From CANJBX01 sp035556735 (GTDB lineage Bacteria > Pseudomonadota > Alphaproteobacteria > Rhizobiales > Xanthobacteraceae): a DNA stretch of 64,000 nt. This document shows positions 1 through 10,258 of this stretch, piece after piece (position 1 is the first letter of the stretch; the number at the start of each line of letters is the position of its first letter). The notes beneath the pieces are model-generated. The model searched no databases. It saw nothing but the letters and a program-made list of their open reading frames with translations, and was not told where the DNA came from. The DNA lies in assembly GCA_035556735.1 (NCBI GenBank), contig DATMFF010000010.1, positions 1 to 64,000 on the forward strand, in the 5' to 3' direction. The position numbers and the translations under genes were made by a program.

Positions 1-1944
<1,944 letters not shown>

Positions 1945-1984
1945 GCGGCGCGCTCGCGGAGATCCGGCAAAACGCGCGGGCGCG

Positions 1985-2275
1985 TCAGCGCCACCACCAC
2001 CAGCCGGCGGCCTGCGCCTTCACCGGGTCGTAGTCGCGCGGGAAGGCGCAGATGAATCCCGCGTAGTCGCCGTACTTGCGCGGGAAGCTGGTGACGAAGG
2101 CGATCTTGTTGTAGGTCGCGCAGTGGGCGGCCGCGATCAGCGCATATTCGGGCTTGGGGTGACCCCAGGGGATGATGCCGCCGGTGTCGTTGCCCTGGAT
2201 GGCGTCGAACCAGCCGGCGCCGGCCGGCGCGGCAGACGCGACTGCGACGGTGACGACCAGCGCTTTCAGCTTCAT
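1985..2275 (-). CDS. Small exported protein of unknown function, 96 aa
   Basis: I do not recognise a named family. The start is placed at ATG 2275 because the protein then opens with a clean signal peptide (MKLKALVVTVAVASAAPAGAG). A longer upstream extension of the frame is proline/arginine-rich and looks like non-coding shadow. The mature part is about 75 residues with two cysteines (HCATYNK and FICAFPRD) that could form one disulfide, and it ends in four tryptophans and an arginine. It is convergent with the kinase gene, 40 bases away. Probably periplasmic; function unknown. Confidence 0.7.
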   Translation of the reverse strand: MKLKALVVTVAVASAAPAGAGWFDAIQGNDTGGIIPWGHPKPEYALIAAAHCATYNKIAFVTSFPRKYGDYAGFICAFPRDYDPVKAQAAGWWWWR

Positions 2276-2366
2276 CGAGAGGCTCCGAGTTCCGAACGGC
2301 CGGCGCAGTCTACAACGCAGGCCGGCCGCCGTCACGCTCGTCCCGCGGGCTGTAACTGCAAATCGC

Positions 2367-2837
2367 CTAACGCTTGGCGCGGGCGGTCCGGCGCTTCGTC
2401 TTGGCCTTGGTCCGCCGGGCGGTGGTGGTGCGCTTGCGACCCTTGCCGCGGCACTTGTCACATTTGCAGCCGAGCGGCTTGATGATCAGGTCGAAATAGT
2501 CCTTCCCGTAGTCGTAGGTGATCTCGTCCCCGGGATGGATGCGCTTGATGGCGCGGATGATGATCTTCTTGGCGCGGGTGACGTCTGATTCGGCATTCGG
2601 CCGGCAGGAGTGGTTGGCGTAGCGCGCGACGTTGCGGCGGCTCGACCCGTCCACCGTCCAGCGGCTGTTGAGTTCGTAGAGATACTTGGCGCCGCGGTCG
2701 GCCCGCCGGTCGGCTTCCTCGTTGCGCAGGCGGCGACCCTTGTACTCGACGATGAACTGCCCCTTCTTGATTTCCTCGGTGGCGAAGAGGCCCAGGCCGG
2801 TGCGCGAACGGCCAACGCGAAATGGTCTGCGAGACAT
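2367..2837 (-). CDS. SET-domain protein (putative lysine methyltransferase), 156 aa
   Basis: The SET fold transfers a methyl group from S-adenosylmethionine to protein lysines. It is seen here as GLGLFATEEIKKGQFIVEY at the start, the cofactor-binding ANHSCRPNA motif, GDEITYDYG near the active-site tyrosine, and a post-SET zinc cluster GCKCDKC. From about residue 125 the protein becomes a lysine/arginine tail (RTTTARRTKAKTKRRTARAKR region), resembling histone-H1-like tails and suggesting nucleic-acid or ribosomal-protein contact. It stands alone, divergent from nothing obvious. SET proteins are common in eukaryotes and scattered in bacteria; the substrate here is unknown. Confidence 0.85.
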   Translation of the reverse strand: MSRRPFRVGRSRTGLGLFATEEIKKGQFIVEYKGRRLRNEEADRRADRGAKYLYELNSRWTVDGSSRRNVARYANHSCRPNAESDVTRAKKIIIRAIKRIHPGDEITYDYGKDYFDLIIKPLGCKCDKCRGKGRKRTTTARRTKAKTKRRTARAKR

Positions 2838-2923
2838 GGCGCCGGGTTATACGCGGTTATCGCGTCATGCAAATATTTTGATGCGCGTTGCTCACAGTTT
2901 CATGGGGGAGGGCCGACGCCGCG

Positions 2924-3403
2924 TCATCCCTGTGCGGGCAGCGTCTTGCCGTTCGCCGCCGTCACCGGTTTGCCCGCGATCAGCACGAAGGCGATGATGC
3001 AGGGCTCGGTGCCGTTGTTGATCCAGTTGTGGATGGTGCCGCGCTGGACCAGCACGTCGCCCGCCTTGAGGTGGACCATCTCGTCGTCCAGCGCCATGTC
3101 GATCTCGCCCGACAGCACCACGGCATAGTCGATGGAATCGGTGCGGTGGTTGCGCGGCGATACGCCCGGGCCGAAGCTGATGACGCGGAATACGGTACCA
3201 TTGTCGAGCGTGGTTCCGGTCTTGCGGGCGGAGGCGTCCGCGCTGGCGTCGTTGTTCACGGGAAAGCCTTCCGTGGTCCAGATCACCGAGGAGAAGGCGC
3301 CCGGGCGGGACGAGACGACGTTCCTGACCGGCTCGTCGATCAGCACGGTGGCCTTGCCGTCGGCGTCATGCCCGGTGACGACGCGGCGAACATTCAGAGC
3401 CAT
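2924..3403 (-). CDS. Cupin-domain protein, 159 aa
   Basis: This is a single-domain cupin. The barrel core runs from about residue 70 to 145, with the motif region SPRNHRTDSIDYAVVLSGE and the second motif GDVLVQRGTIHNWINN; its histidines are plausible metal ligands. Start ATG 3403 follows a good GGAGGGAGGG ribosome site. The frame continues far upstream but only as antisense shadow of the transferase gene. Related small cupins act as sugar-binding, dioxygenase-like or regulatory proteins, and nothing here picks one. It is divergently placed from the glutathione-transferase gene 172 bases away. Confidence 0.8.
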   Translation of the reverse strand: MALNVRRVVTGHDADGKATVLIDEPVRNVVSSRPGAFSSVIWTTEGFPVNNDASADASARKTGTTLDNGTVFRVISFGPGVSPRNHRTDSIDYAVVLSGEIDMALDDEMVHLKAGDVLVQRGTIHNWINNGTEPCIIAFVLIAGKPVTAANGKTLPAQG

Positions 3404-3574
3404 GGGCGACCCTCCCTCCGTTGTGTCTGGCTGGCGTTGTTTCCGGCAGTGTAGCGGCGGGCGCCCGCAAAGCGAACCGCGCGCGAGGGTGCGAGGCATG
3501 AGCAGGGCGCAATCGCCCGCGCGCGTGCGCGTCGCTATAGTGCCGCCTGCAACGTTCAACCCAGGGAGGGCCGC

Positions 3575-4279
3575 GTGCGCTACGAACTCTACTACTGGCC
3601 CGAGATCCAGGGGCGCGGCGAGTTCATCCGCCTCGCGCTCGAGGAGGCGGGGGCGGACTATCTCGACGTGGCGCGCGGGCGCAGCGGCACCGACAAGCTG
3701 ATCCGGCTGATGGGCCGGGGTGAGGCGCCGCCCTTTGCGCCGCCGTTTCTCAAGGCCGGCAAGCTCCTGATCGGGCAGACCGCCAACATCCTGCTCTATC
3801 TGGGGGAACGTGAGGGCCTTGCGCCCGCCAACGCGGCGGGGCGGCTGTGGACCCATCAACTGCAGCTCACCATGGCCGACTTCCTGGTGGAGATCCACGA
3901 CACCCACCATCCGATCGGCTCCAGCTTCTACCACGAGGACCAGAAGCCGGAATCCAAGCGTCGCGCGGCCGGTTTCCTGCAGAGCCGCGCGCCGAAGTTC
4001 CTCGGCTATTTCGAGCGCGTGCTGGCGGCGAACCGCAGTGGCCTCCTGGTCGGGCGTCGCGTCACCTATGCCGATCTCTCGCTGTTCCAGATCGTCGAGG
4101 GGCTGCGCTATGCCTTTCCCAAGGCGATGCGGCGGCTCGAGAAGAAGCATCCGCGGCTCGTGGCGTTGCACGACCGTGTTGCCGCGCGTCCGCGCATCGC
4201 CGCCTATCTCGCCTCGCCCCGCCGCATCCCGTTCAACGAGATGGGCATCTTCCGGCAGTACCCCGAACTGGACAAGTAA
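3575..4279 (+). CDS. Glutathione S-transferase family protein, 234 aa
   Basis: The amino-terminal thioredoxin-like domain (YELYYWPEIQGRGEFIRLAL) has the catalytic-type tyrosine and the 'QGRGE' turn of sigma/alpha-like transferases, followed by an all-helical carboxy domain. It would conjugate or reduce electrophiles with glutathione in the cytoplasm. The start is GTG at 3575 behind CCAGGGAGGG. The gene ends five bases before the amidase start, so the two probably form an operon. Family assignment is firm; substrate unknown. Confidence 0.85.
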   Translation: MRYELYYWPEIQGRGEFIRLALEEAGADYLDVARGRSGTDKLIRLMGRGEAPPFAPPFLKAGKLLIGQTANILLYLGEREGLAPANAAGRLWTHQLQLTMADFLVEIHDTHHPIGSSFYHEDQKPESKRRAAGFLQSRAPKFLGYFERVLAANRSGLLVGRRVTYADLSLFQIVEGLRYAFPKAMRRLEKKHPRLVALHDRVAARPRIAAYLASPRRIPFNEMGIFRQYPELDK

Positions 4280-4284
4280 TCGAC

Positions 4285-5736
4285 ATGACGGACATCGCCT
4301 TCGCGCCGGCCACGCGGCTCGCCTCGCTCGTCAGGCGCAAGAAGATCGGGTGCCTGGAACTGCTCGACCACTATCTGGCGCGGGTCGAAAAATACAATCC
4401 GGCGCTCAACGCCATCGTCGTCACCGACATCGAGGGTGCGCGAAAGCGCGCCCGCGCCGCCGACCGCGCGCTGGCGCGCGGCACGCCGCACGGTGTGTTC
4501 CACGGGCTGCCGATGACGGTGAAGGAATCGCTCAACGTCGCCGGCCTGCCCACGACCTGGGGCGTGCCGGCGTTCAAGGGCAAGCCGCGCGAGAAGAATG
4601 CGCTGGTGGTCGAGCGCTGGCTCGCCGCTGGCGCCGTCATCTTCGGCAAGACCAACGTCCCCGTGATGCTCGCCGACGGCCAGAGCTTCAATCCCGTTTA
4701 TGGGCGCACCAACAATCCGTGGGACCCGACGCGCACGCCCGGCGGATCGTCTGGCGGCTCGGCCGCGGCGGTCGCCGCGGGGCTCGCCGGAATCGAGACC
4801 GGCAGCGACATCGCATCCTCGATCCGCAATCCGGCGCACAATTGCGGCGTGTACGGGCACAAGCCGACCTATGGCCTCATCCCGACGCGCGGCCACGCGC
4901 TCGGCGACGTGCTCACGCCCCTCGACATCAGCGTGGTGGGTCCGCTCGCGCGCAGCGCCGGCGATCTCGATGCCGCGCTCGGCGTGCTCGCCGGGCCGGA
5001 CGAGATCGAGGCGGCCGGTCTGCGCTACACGCTGCCGCCGGCGCGCAAGTCGGCGCTGCGCGAGTTCAAGGTCGGCGTGATCCTCAGCGATCCGGTGTCG
5101 GAGGTCGACGACGAGGTGCGGGAGGTGCTGCAGAAGCTGGTCGACTTCCTCGCGCGCAGGAAGGTGAAGGTCAGCGAGAAGGCACGGCCTCAGATCGACT
5201 TCAGGGATGTGCGCCGCATCTTCGCGCAGCTTCTGGCGGCGGCGACCGGCTCGCGCGAGCCGCGCGAGAAGTTCGAGGCCGACTTGAAAGAGGCGCAAGC
5301 GCTCGCGCCGGACGACGACTCGCTGCATGCGCACACGCTGCGCGGCTCGACCCTGTTCCACCGCGACTGGCTCGCGCTCAACGAGCAGCGCACGCGGCTG
5401 CGCCACGCCTGGCACGAATGGTTCAAGGACTACGACCTGCTGCTGTGCCCGGTCTGTCCGCTGGCTCCGCATCCGCACACGGACGAGGGCACCGACACGC
5501 GCGTCTATCGCGTGAACGGACGCGAGGCGAGCCACGGCGACCTGCTGTTCTGGGCCGGTCTCACCGGCGTCGCCTATCTGCCGGCGACCGCCGCGCCCGC
5601 GGGATTCACGACGTCGGGCCTGCCGGTCGGCGTGCAGATCGTGGGCCCCCAGTTCGGCGACCGCACCACGATCGCCTTCGCGCGCCTGCTTGAGGACGAG
5701 TGGCAGGGGTTCGTGCCCCCACCGGGGTATGCTTGA
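4285..5736 (+). CDS. Amidase-signature family hydrolase, 483 aa
   Basis: Amidase-signature enzymes hydrolyse amides with a Ser-cisSer-Lys triad. Visible are the lysine segment GLPMTVKESLNVAG, the glycine/serine-rich signature RTPGGSSGGSAAAVAAGLAG and the nucleophile segment IASSIRNPAHNCG, where the usual GGSIR is ASSIR but the serine is kept. Length fits the family. Start ATG 4285 was chosen because it lies directly after the transferase stop. Coupling with a glutathione transferase suggests breakdown of a xenobiotic or plant-derived amide, but the substrate cannot be read from the sequence. Confidence 0.87.
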   Translation: MTDIAFAPATRLASLVRRKKIGCLELLDHYLARVEKYNPALNAIVVTDIEGARKRARAADRALARGTPHGVFHGLPMTVKESLNVAGLPTTWGVPAFKGKPREKNALVVERWLAAGAVIFGKTNVPVMLADGQSFNPVYGRTNNPWDPTRTPGGSSGGSAAAVAAGLAGIETGSDIASSIRNPAHNCGVYGHKPTYGLIPTRGHALGDVLTPLDISVVGPLARSAGDLDAALGVLAGPDEIEAAGLRYTLPPARKSALREFKVGVILSDPVSEVDDEVREVLQKLVDFLARRKVKVSEKARPQIDFRDVRRIFAQLLAAATGSREPREKFEADLKEAQALAPDDDSLHAHTLRGSTLFHRDWLALNEQRTRLRHAWHEWFKDYDLLLCPVCPLAPHPHTDEGTDTRVYRVNGREASHGDLLFWAGLTGVAYLPATAAPAGFTTSGLPVGVQIVGPQFGDRTTIAFARLLEDEWQGFVPPPGYA

Positions 5737-5931
5737 CCGCAGGACAGCGCGCGCCATCGGCACCCGTCGGTACGATCGTGAACCGAGCGGGTTGATTGCG
5801 CCCGGATGCTCCCTAGCTGACCTTGCATGGCCGACGGATAAGCGCACCACCGTTCGGGTGGGAGGCCTCAACCGTGCGCCGCCCGCATGGCCTTGCGCCG
5901 CGCCGGCGACGCCAGTCGAAGGAGTGCGCCC

Positions 5932-6234
5932 ATGAAACTCACCGCCGCGAGCGTCGAACGCACGCTCACGCAGCTCGACGCCCAGGCCGTGCCGGACAAT
6001 CATCCGGTGGCCGAGCAGCTGCGCAACGTGTTCGGCAACCACACCTACTTCCTCGACGGCAACGGACTGAGCATCGTGGAGCCGGCGGAACGCAACGACG
6101 CCGGCGAGACGGTCTGCGCCGTGCTCAACATCGCCGACTGGGCCGACGAGAGCCAGCGCACGCTGATGCCGCACGAGCCCGAGCTCACCTCGACGGTGGT
6201 GGTGCTCGGCGCGGACGCCGAGACGGAGAACTAG
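5932..6234 (+). CDS. Conserved hypothetical protein, 100 aa
   Basis: No family is recognised. Start ATG 5932 follows a GAAGGAG site. The protein is acidic, soluble, without signal peptide or membrane segment, and has GNHTYFLDGNGLSIVEP in the middle and a strand-rich carboxy end (TSTVVVLGADAETEN). It stands alone between the amidase and convergent nirK and shares the terminator at 6311-6340. Confidence 0.65.
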   Translation: MKLTAASVERTLTQLDAQAVPDNHPVAEQLRNVFGNHTYFLDGNGLSIVEPAERNDAGETVCAVLNIADWADESQRTLMPHEPELTSTVVVLGADAETEN

Positions 6235-6310
6235 CCGCCGCAGCGCGCTGACGCGGTGCTCTGCCGGCGGGGCAGGGGCGCCGCTCGCTCTCGTCACGCT
6301 GCATAAAAGA

Positions 6311-6340
6311 ACCGGCCCCCCGAAGGAGGCCGGCTGTTTG
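6311..6340. terminator. Bidirectional terminator between the 100-aa gene and nirK
   Basis: A GC-rich hairpin (arms CCGGCC.. and ..GGCCGG around 6312-6333) is followed on the plus strand by TGTTTGTTGTTG and preceded by TCTTTTATG on the minus strand. It lies between two convergent genes. Confidence 0.7.
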
Positions 6341-6354
6341 TTGTTGCGCCTGTG

Positions 6355-7509
6355 TCAGTGGGACATCGACTGCGCGGACCGGGCCGGATCGTGATCCTTG
6401 AACACGTTCGGATTGTCCGGGCCTTCCACCGCCAGCACGCCGGCGAGCCCGCGCTCGACGCGCGTGAGCGCGTGATCGACCAGCATGAACTTGCCGGGGA
6501 CGTCGAGCTTGACGTCCACCACGGTGGCGCCGCCGGGCGCGACGGTGGTGGTCTGCACGTCGGTGAGCGGGGCCGTGGTCAGCGAGCCCTGATTGTAGAC
6601 GCGGTCGAACACTTCGCCGATCAGGTGGAACGAGGAGGTGTAGTTCGGTCCGCCGACGCCGAAGTAGATGCGCACGGTTTCGCCGACCTTGGCCTTGAGC
6701 GGCTTCTCCGTCGTGATGGCGCCGACTGCGCCGTTGAAGACGAAGTACTCGGGCCGCTCGTTCATCAGCTTGTCGTAGCTCTCGGTGAGCTCGCCCTTGG
6801 TGCCGAACTTCTGCTCGGTGTAGAGCTCGCCCTGCATGACGTAGAACTCGCGATCGACCTTGGGCAGGCCGCCTTCCGGCTCGACCAGGATCATGCCGTA
6901 CATGCCGTTGGAGATGTGCTGCGCCGCCATCGGCACCGCGCAGTGGTAGACGTAGAGTCCCGGCTTGGTGGCGACGAACTCGAAGCTGCGCGCCTCGCCC
7001 GGCGCGGCATCGGTGGCCTTGGCGCCGCCGCCCGGTCCGGTGACCGCGTGGAAGTCGACGTTGTGCATCATCGCGCTGTCGTCGTCGTTCTTGAGCTTGA
7101 CCTCGACGGTGTCGCCGACGCGCACGCGCACGAACGGGCCCGGGACCTTCTGGTTGAACGTCCAGTAGCGATAGGTCGTGCCGTCGGCGAGCTTGCCGGT
7201 GACCTCCACGGTCTCGAGATCGACCTTGACGCGCTTGGGACCGCGTGCGCCGACCGGCGGCGGCAGGTCGGTGGGGTCGCGCACGATCGAGATCGGATCG
7301 TCCGACTTCACGATCTTGTTGACCGTGTGGGCGTGCGGCACCGGCCCCTTGGCGGGCGTCGCCTGGTAAGTGATGTCCTTCGGCGCGGCGGGCGCGGCGG
7401 CGATGGTGGGGAGCGGAGCGAAGCTCGCGCCGACCGCGAAGCCGAGCAGCGCGATGGCGCTGACGGTGCTGAGCATGACGCGGTCGTTTCGGTCGCGGGG
7501 AAGTGTCAT
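6355..7509 (-). CDS. nirK: Copper-containing nitrite reductase NirK, 384 aa
   Basis: Periplasmic NirK reduces nitrite to nitric oxide in denitrification. After a signal/anchor segment (about residues 11-38) there are two cupredoxin domains. Type-1 copper ligands are His149, Cys190, His198 and a Met (203), and type-2 ligands are His154, His189 and His345. The catalytic Asp152 and His295 are also in place (MMHNVDFH, VYHCAVP, SSFHLIGEVFD, FMLVDHAL). The QHISNGMYGMILVEP segment is like the AniA-type class. Start ATG 7509 follows AAGAGG. An FNR/NnrR-like box lies 92 bases upstream, which fits induction under low oxygen or by nitric oxide. No nor, nirV or other denitrification gene is in the window. 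Confidence 0.93.
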   Translation of the reverse strand: MTLPRDRNDRVMLSTVSAIALLGFAVGASFAPLPTIAAAPAAPKDITYQATPAKGPVPHAHTVNKIVKSDDPISIVRDPTDLPPPVGARGPKRVKVDLETVEVTGKLADGTTYRYWTFNQKVPGPFVRVRVGDTVEVKLKNDDDSAMMHNVDFHAVTGPGGGAKATDAAPGEARSFEFVATKPGLYVYHCAVPMAAQHISNGMYGMILVEPEGGLPKVDREFYVMQGELYTEQKFGTKGELTESYDKLMNERPEYFVFNGAVGAITTEKPLKAKVGETVRIYFGVGGPNYTSSFHLIGEVFDRVYNQGSLTTAPLTDVQTTTVAPGGATVVDVKLDVPGKFMLVDHALTRVERGLAGVLAVEGPDNPNVFKDHDPARSAQSMSH

Positions 7510-7600
7510 GGTGTGCCTCTTGCGTGCGGATCGGGCGTCATTGCCATGGGCGGCGTCGTTGCCGCGTCTGAAGCATTGCTTCGGAGCACCCCTCAATTGT

Positions 7601-7614
7601 TTGATGCACCGCAA
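7601..7614 (-). promoter_or_regulatory. FNR/NnrR-type box upstream of nirK
   Basis: On the minus strand the sequence is TTGCGGTGCATCAA, i.e. TTGCG-N4-ATCAA, matching the two half-sites expected for CRP/FNR-family nitrogen-oxide regulators of nirK in Rhizobiales. It lies 92 bases before the nirK start and in the divergent gap with the dehydrogenase gene. Confidence 0.65.
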
Positions 7615-7712
7615 GATTTGAGGCCGCATGCCTAAGTATAAGTCCTTAGGACTTCTACGTATCTCGGGCCGGCTTATGTTCTGTGCGTTGCAATGATGTG
7701 CAGGAGATGGCG

Positions 7713-8462
7713 ATGGAAATCCGCGGTGCGCGTGCGCTCGTGACGGGCGCCAATCGGGGGCTAGGCCGCGCATTGGTCGAGGCGCTGCGTGCCGCCGGCT
7801 GCGCTAAAATCTACGCCGGGGTGCGGGACGTGGCGCGCCTCGCCCCGATTGCCGGGATCGAGCCGGTCGTCCTCGACATCACCGATCCGGCGCATGTGAG
7901 CGCCGCGGCGGCGCGTTGCGGCGACGTCGATCTCCTCATCAACAACGCCGGCATCGCGCATTTCGCGCCGTCGCTCGGCGCGCCGAGCCTCGACAGCGCG
8001 CGGCTCGAGATGGAGACGAACTACTTCGGCACGCTCGCCATGTGCCGCGCCTTCGCCCCCGTGCTCGCCGCCAACGGCGGCGGCGCGTTGGTCAACATTC
8101 TCTCGGTCGTGAGCTGGATGAACGTTCCGATGCAGGGCAGCTATTGCGCATCGAAGGCGGCGGCATGGTCGCTCACGCGCGCCGCCCGCTTCGAGCTGCG
8201 CGCGCAGGGCACGCTCGTCGCCGGGGTCTACGCGGGCTACATCGACACCGACATGACCGCAGGCGTGACCGACGCCAAATCAGATCCGGACGACGTCGCC
8301 GCCCGCATCGTTTCTGGGATCGAGGCCGGGCAGGAGGAGATCCTCGCCGACGCGCGGGCGCGCGCCCTGCACGACATGCTGCTCAAGGACCACCGCCTGT
8401 TCGACGCCAACATGCAGTCGGTCTGGGACGCGCACGTCAAGGCGCAGGCGCAGCGGGCCTGA
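7713..8462 (+). CDS. Short-chain dehydrogenase/reductase, 249 aa
   Basis: This is a classical SDR with cofactor motif VTGANRGLGRAL, NNAG, catalytic serine in ILSVVSWM and YCASK active site. ATG 7713 is preferred over ATG 7707 because AGGAG at 7702-7706 then has a normal 6-base gap. It is divergent from nirK; the shared 200-base gap holds the FNR/NnrR box. Its last seven codons and the following bases lie in a 46-bp repeat found again at 11150, so its 3' end marks the edge of an inserted segment. Substrate unknown. Confidence 0.88.
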   Translation: MEIRGARALVTGANRGLGRALVEALRAAGCAKIYAGVRDVARLAPIAGIEPVVLDITDPAHVSAAAARCGDVDLLINNAGIAHFAPSLGAPSLDSARLEMETNYFGTLAMCRAFAPVLAANGGGALVNILSVVSWMNVPMQGSYCASKAAAWSLTRAARFELRAQGTLVAGVYAGYIDTDMTAGVTDAKSDPDDVAARIVSGIEAGQEEILADARARALHDMLLKDHRLFDANMQSVWDAHVKAQAQRA

Positions 8463-8486
8463 CCGCTCGCGCTACTTCACCGCCCG
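8441..8486 (+). repeat. 46-bp direct repeat, left copy
   Basis: Identical over 46 bases to 11150-11195. It contains the last codons of the dehydrogenase and, on the other strand, sequence equal to the last codons of the small membrane gene at 11181-11438. It bounds the low-GC insert. Confidence 0.9.
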
Positions 8487-8494
8487 ATGAGTAT

Positions 8495-8665
8495 GACGTT
8501 TCGGTCCCCCGGGAAGAAGCGTCATGGTGTGCCTCTTGCGTGCGGTTTGGCGTCATTGCCATAGGCGGCGCCGTTTCCGCTCCCAAAACATTGCTCCCTG
8601 CGCCCTCAGCCATTTGATGCAGCGCAAGAGGGGACGCGTCTCCGTATAAGCCTTTAGAAAATAAA
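8495..8665 (-). pseudogene. Decayed copy of nirK promoter and first codons
   Basis: This stretch aligns with 7484-7655, the 5' end and upstream region of nirK, in the same orientation. The core around the start codon (GGTGTGCCTCTTGCGTGCGG and flanks) is identical, the start-like CAT is at 8523-8525, and an FNR/NnrR-like box is kept at 8614-8627 at almost the same distance (91 versus 94 bases). After the ATG the frame is lost within about 18 codons and there is no nitrite-reductase body. The rest of the gap to 8748 shows nothing further. Confidence 0.75.
8614..8627 (-). promoter_or_regulatory. Second FNR/NnrR-like box (in nirK promoter copy)
   Basis: The minus strand reads TTGCGCTGCATCAA, a TTGCG-N4-ATCAA arrangement like the one before nirK. 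It now points at no intact gene on the minus strand. Confidence 0.5.
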
Positions 8666-8805
8666 CGCATCTGCCGCCCGACGCGGCGCGATGCTGCCGT
8701 AGTCGAGTGCATCTGTTGTGGCGACGCTAGCTACACCGCGGCGTCGCGTTGACCGAGCTTGTGTTTCAATTCACAGTTGCGGAGGGGTATTCGCGGGGCT
8801 GCCAG

Positions 8806-10077
8806 ATGGAGATCGCACCAATCGATTTGGAGCGGCTGAGGTTGAATCCACACAACGACCGGCACGGCCCTCTGAGGGACGAAGCGTCCGCAATTCAATG
8901 GTTGCTTGAAAATCGATCTTTGCACATGCGCGCTTTGGCCAAGGACCTGGCGGAGACGACGCGCTTGTATGAGTATCCATTAGTGCGGCGCGATGGCGAA
9001 AACTACATTGTTTTCGATGGCAATCGGCGGGTGTGCTGTCTCAAGCTTCTATTTGATCCAAAGCTGTCTCCCAGTGAAAAGTGGTTGAACTTCTTTTCCG
9101 ATCTTCGATCCGAGCATGTTGCGAAGGCATTTTCGAAAGTCGACTGTGAAGTGGAAGCGGACCTGAGCGTCATTGATGAAAAGCTCTATCGCCGACACAC
9201 GGGTAGCCAAGAAGGTGTAGGTCAGAGCCAGTGGGACGCCGAAGGCAAATCGTTTTTCCTCGTAAGGACCGGAAAACAAAGTGTTGGACTGGGAGAGTCG
9301 ATAGAGCGCGCGTTGAAGGCGGAAAATCTCATCAAGCCTGACGTGAATCTGCCATGGTCCAATCTTGAGCGACTTTTTAGCTCCGAGCCAATTCGAAAGA
9401 GAGCCGGGTTTTCATTTTCGGGAGGCTCAATCACCCATCTCGGCGATAGAACAAAAAGTCTGCAAACACTGAAGCGAATTGCAGACGATCTTGCAGTCCG
9501 TAAGGTGGTCTTGGGAGATATTTGGAACAACGCGCAGAAAACTCAGTACCTTGATCGTCTCAAGACGGAGGGGTTGCCAATCGATATCGCAACCGCGCCC
9601 CGGGTAAAGACGGCCGCAGAATTTGCTGCCAGTCCAACTAGCGCAAGGCCGAGCGCGAGCAGGGGACGAGTCCCCAAAGACAAGTATCTAATTTCTGCGG
9701 CCGATCCCAACCCGTTCGTTGAGCATCCGGAACTAGAGCGTGCCGAGAAAATATGGCGTGAATTGCAATTCACTCTTCAGTTCGACGACCATGACAATGC
9801 GATAGCTGTCCTTATGCGTGTTCTGCTAGAACTTGCAATTGTTCACTACGCGCGAAGACAAGGCATCGTGTTTAGTGGGGCCGATAGCTTTGCCCGCCGT
9901 GTTTCTGCGGTCGCAGATTCGATGTTGAACAGGAATTTCATTGATTCCAAGGGCCGAAGCATCATTCGGAAATTCGAGAGCGACAAGCCGATAGTGTCTG
10001 CACATTCCATGCATCAATACGTGCACAATGCCAATTTCCATCCGGCGAGGTCAGACTTAAGGCAATCTGGAATGTAG
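8806..10077 (+). CDS. ParB/sulfiredoxin-like N-terminal domain protein, frameshifted at its end
   Basis: The amino-terminal part has the ParB-like fold signature: PIDLERLRLNPHNDR followed by NYIVFDGNRRVCCLKLL, where GNRR corresponds to the GERR/GNRR box of ParB-type nucleases and CTPases. A central region of unknown fold follows, and then a helical carboxy domain (AIAVLMRVLLELAIVHYARR). The start is uncertain: ATG 8806 begins right at the domain, TTG 8749 is the longest option. At 10057-10062 the frame slips. One base earlier the sequence continues KAIWNVVRPLIVNCVK to a stop at 10109, which looks like the original tail, whereas this frame ends RQSGM. Base composition is clearly lower in GC than neighbours. 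Stand-alone ParB-like proteins of this kind occur in defence and mobile islands; function unknown. Confidence 0.7.
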   Translation: MEIAPIDLERLRLNPHNDRHGPLRDEASAIQWLLENRSLHMRALAKDLAETTRLYEYPLVRRDGENYIVFDGNRRVCCLKLLFDPKLSPSEKWLNFFSDLRSEHVAKAFSKVDCEVEADLSVIDEKLYRRHTGSQEGVGQSQWDAEGKSFFLVRTGKQSVGLGESIERALKAENLIKPDVNLPWSNLERLFSSEPIRKRAGFSFSGGSITHLGDRTKSLQTLKRIADDLAVRKVVLGDIWNNAQKTQYLDRLKTEGLPIDIATAPRVKTAAEFAASPTSARPSASRGRVPKDKYLISAADPNPFVEHPELERAEKIWRELQFTLQFDDHDNAIAVLMRVLLELAIVHYARRQGIVFSGADSFARRVSAVADSMLNRNFIDSKGRSIIRKFESDKPIVSAHSMHQYVHNANFHPARSDLRQSGM

Positions 10078-10258
10078 TGCGGCCGTTGATCGTGAATTGC
10101 GTGAAATGAGGAGTTGCTTTGGGCGGGAGAGATGCCGATACGCAAGACGGTTTTGGTCAGCGAAATTGTTTTCACGGCAAGGGTGTTACATGCGATATTT
10201 CGTGCCAATTAATCGACAGTAGACGGCGGGCCTATTCGCGGCCACATCGGGGGGTGCC

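Noticed and set aside
3847..5736. Long amino-terminal extension of the amidase (629 codons)
   Set aside because: The extra part is the transferase gene read in a wrong frame; ATG 4285 directly follows the transferase stop.
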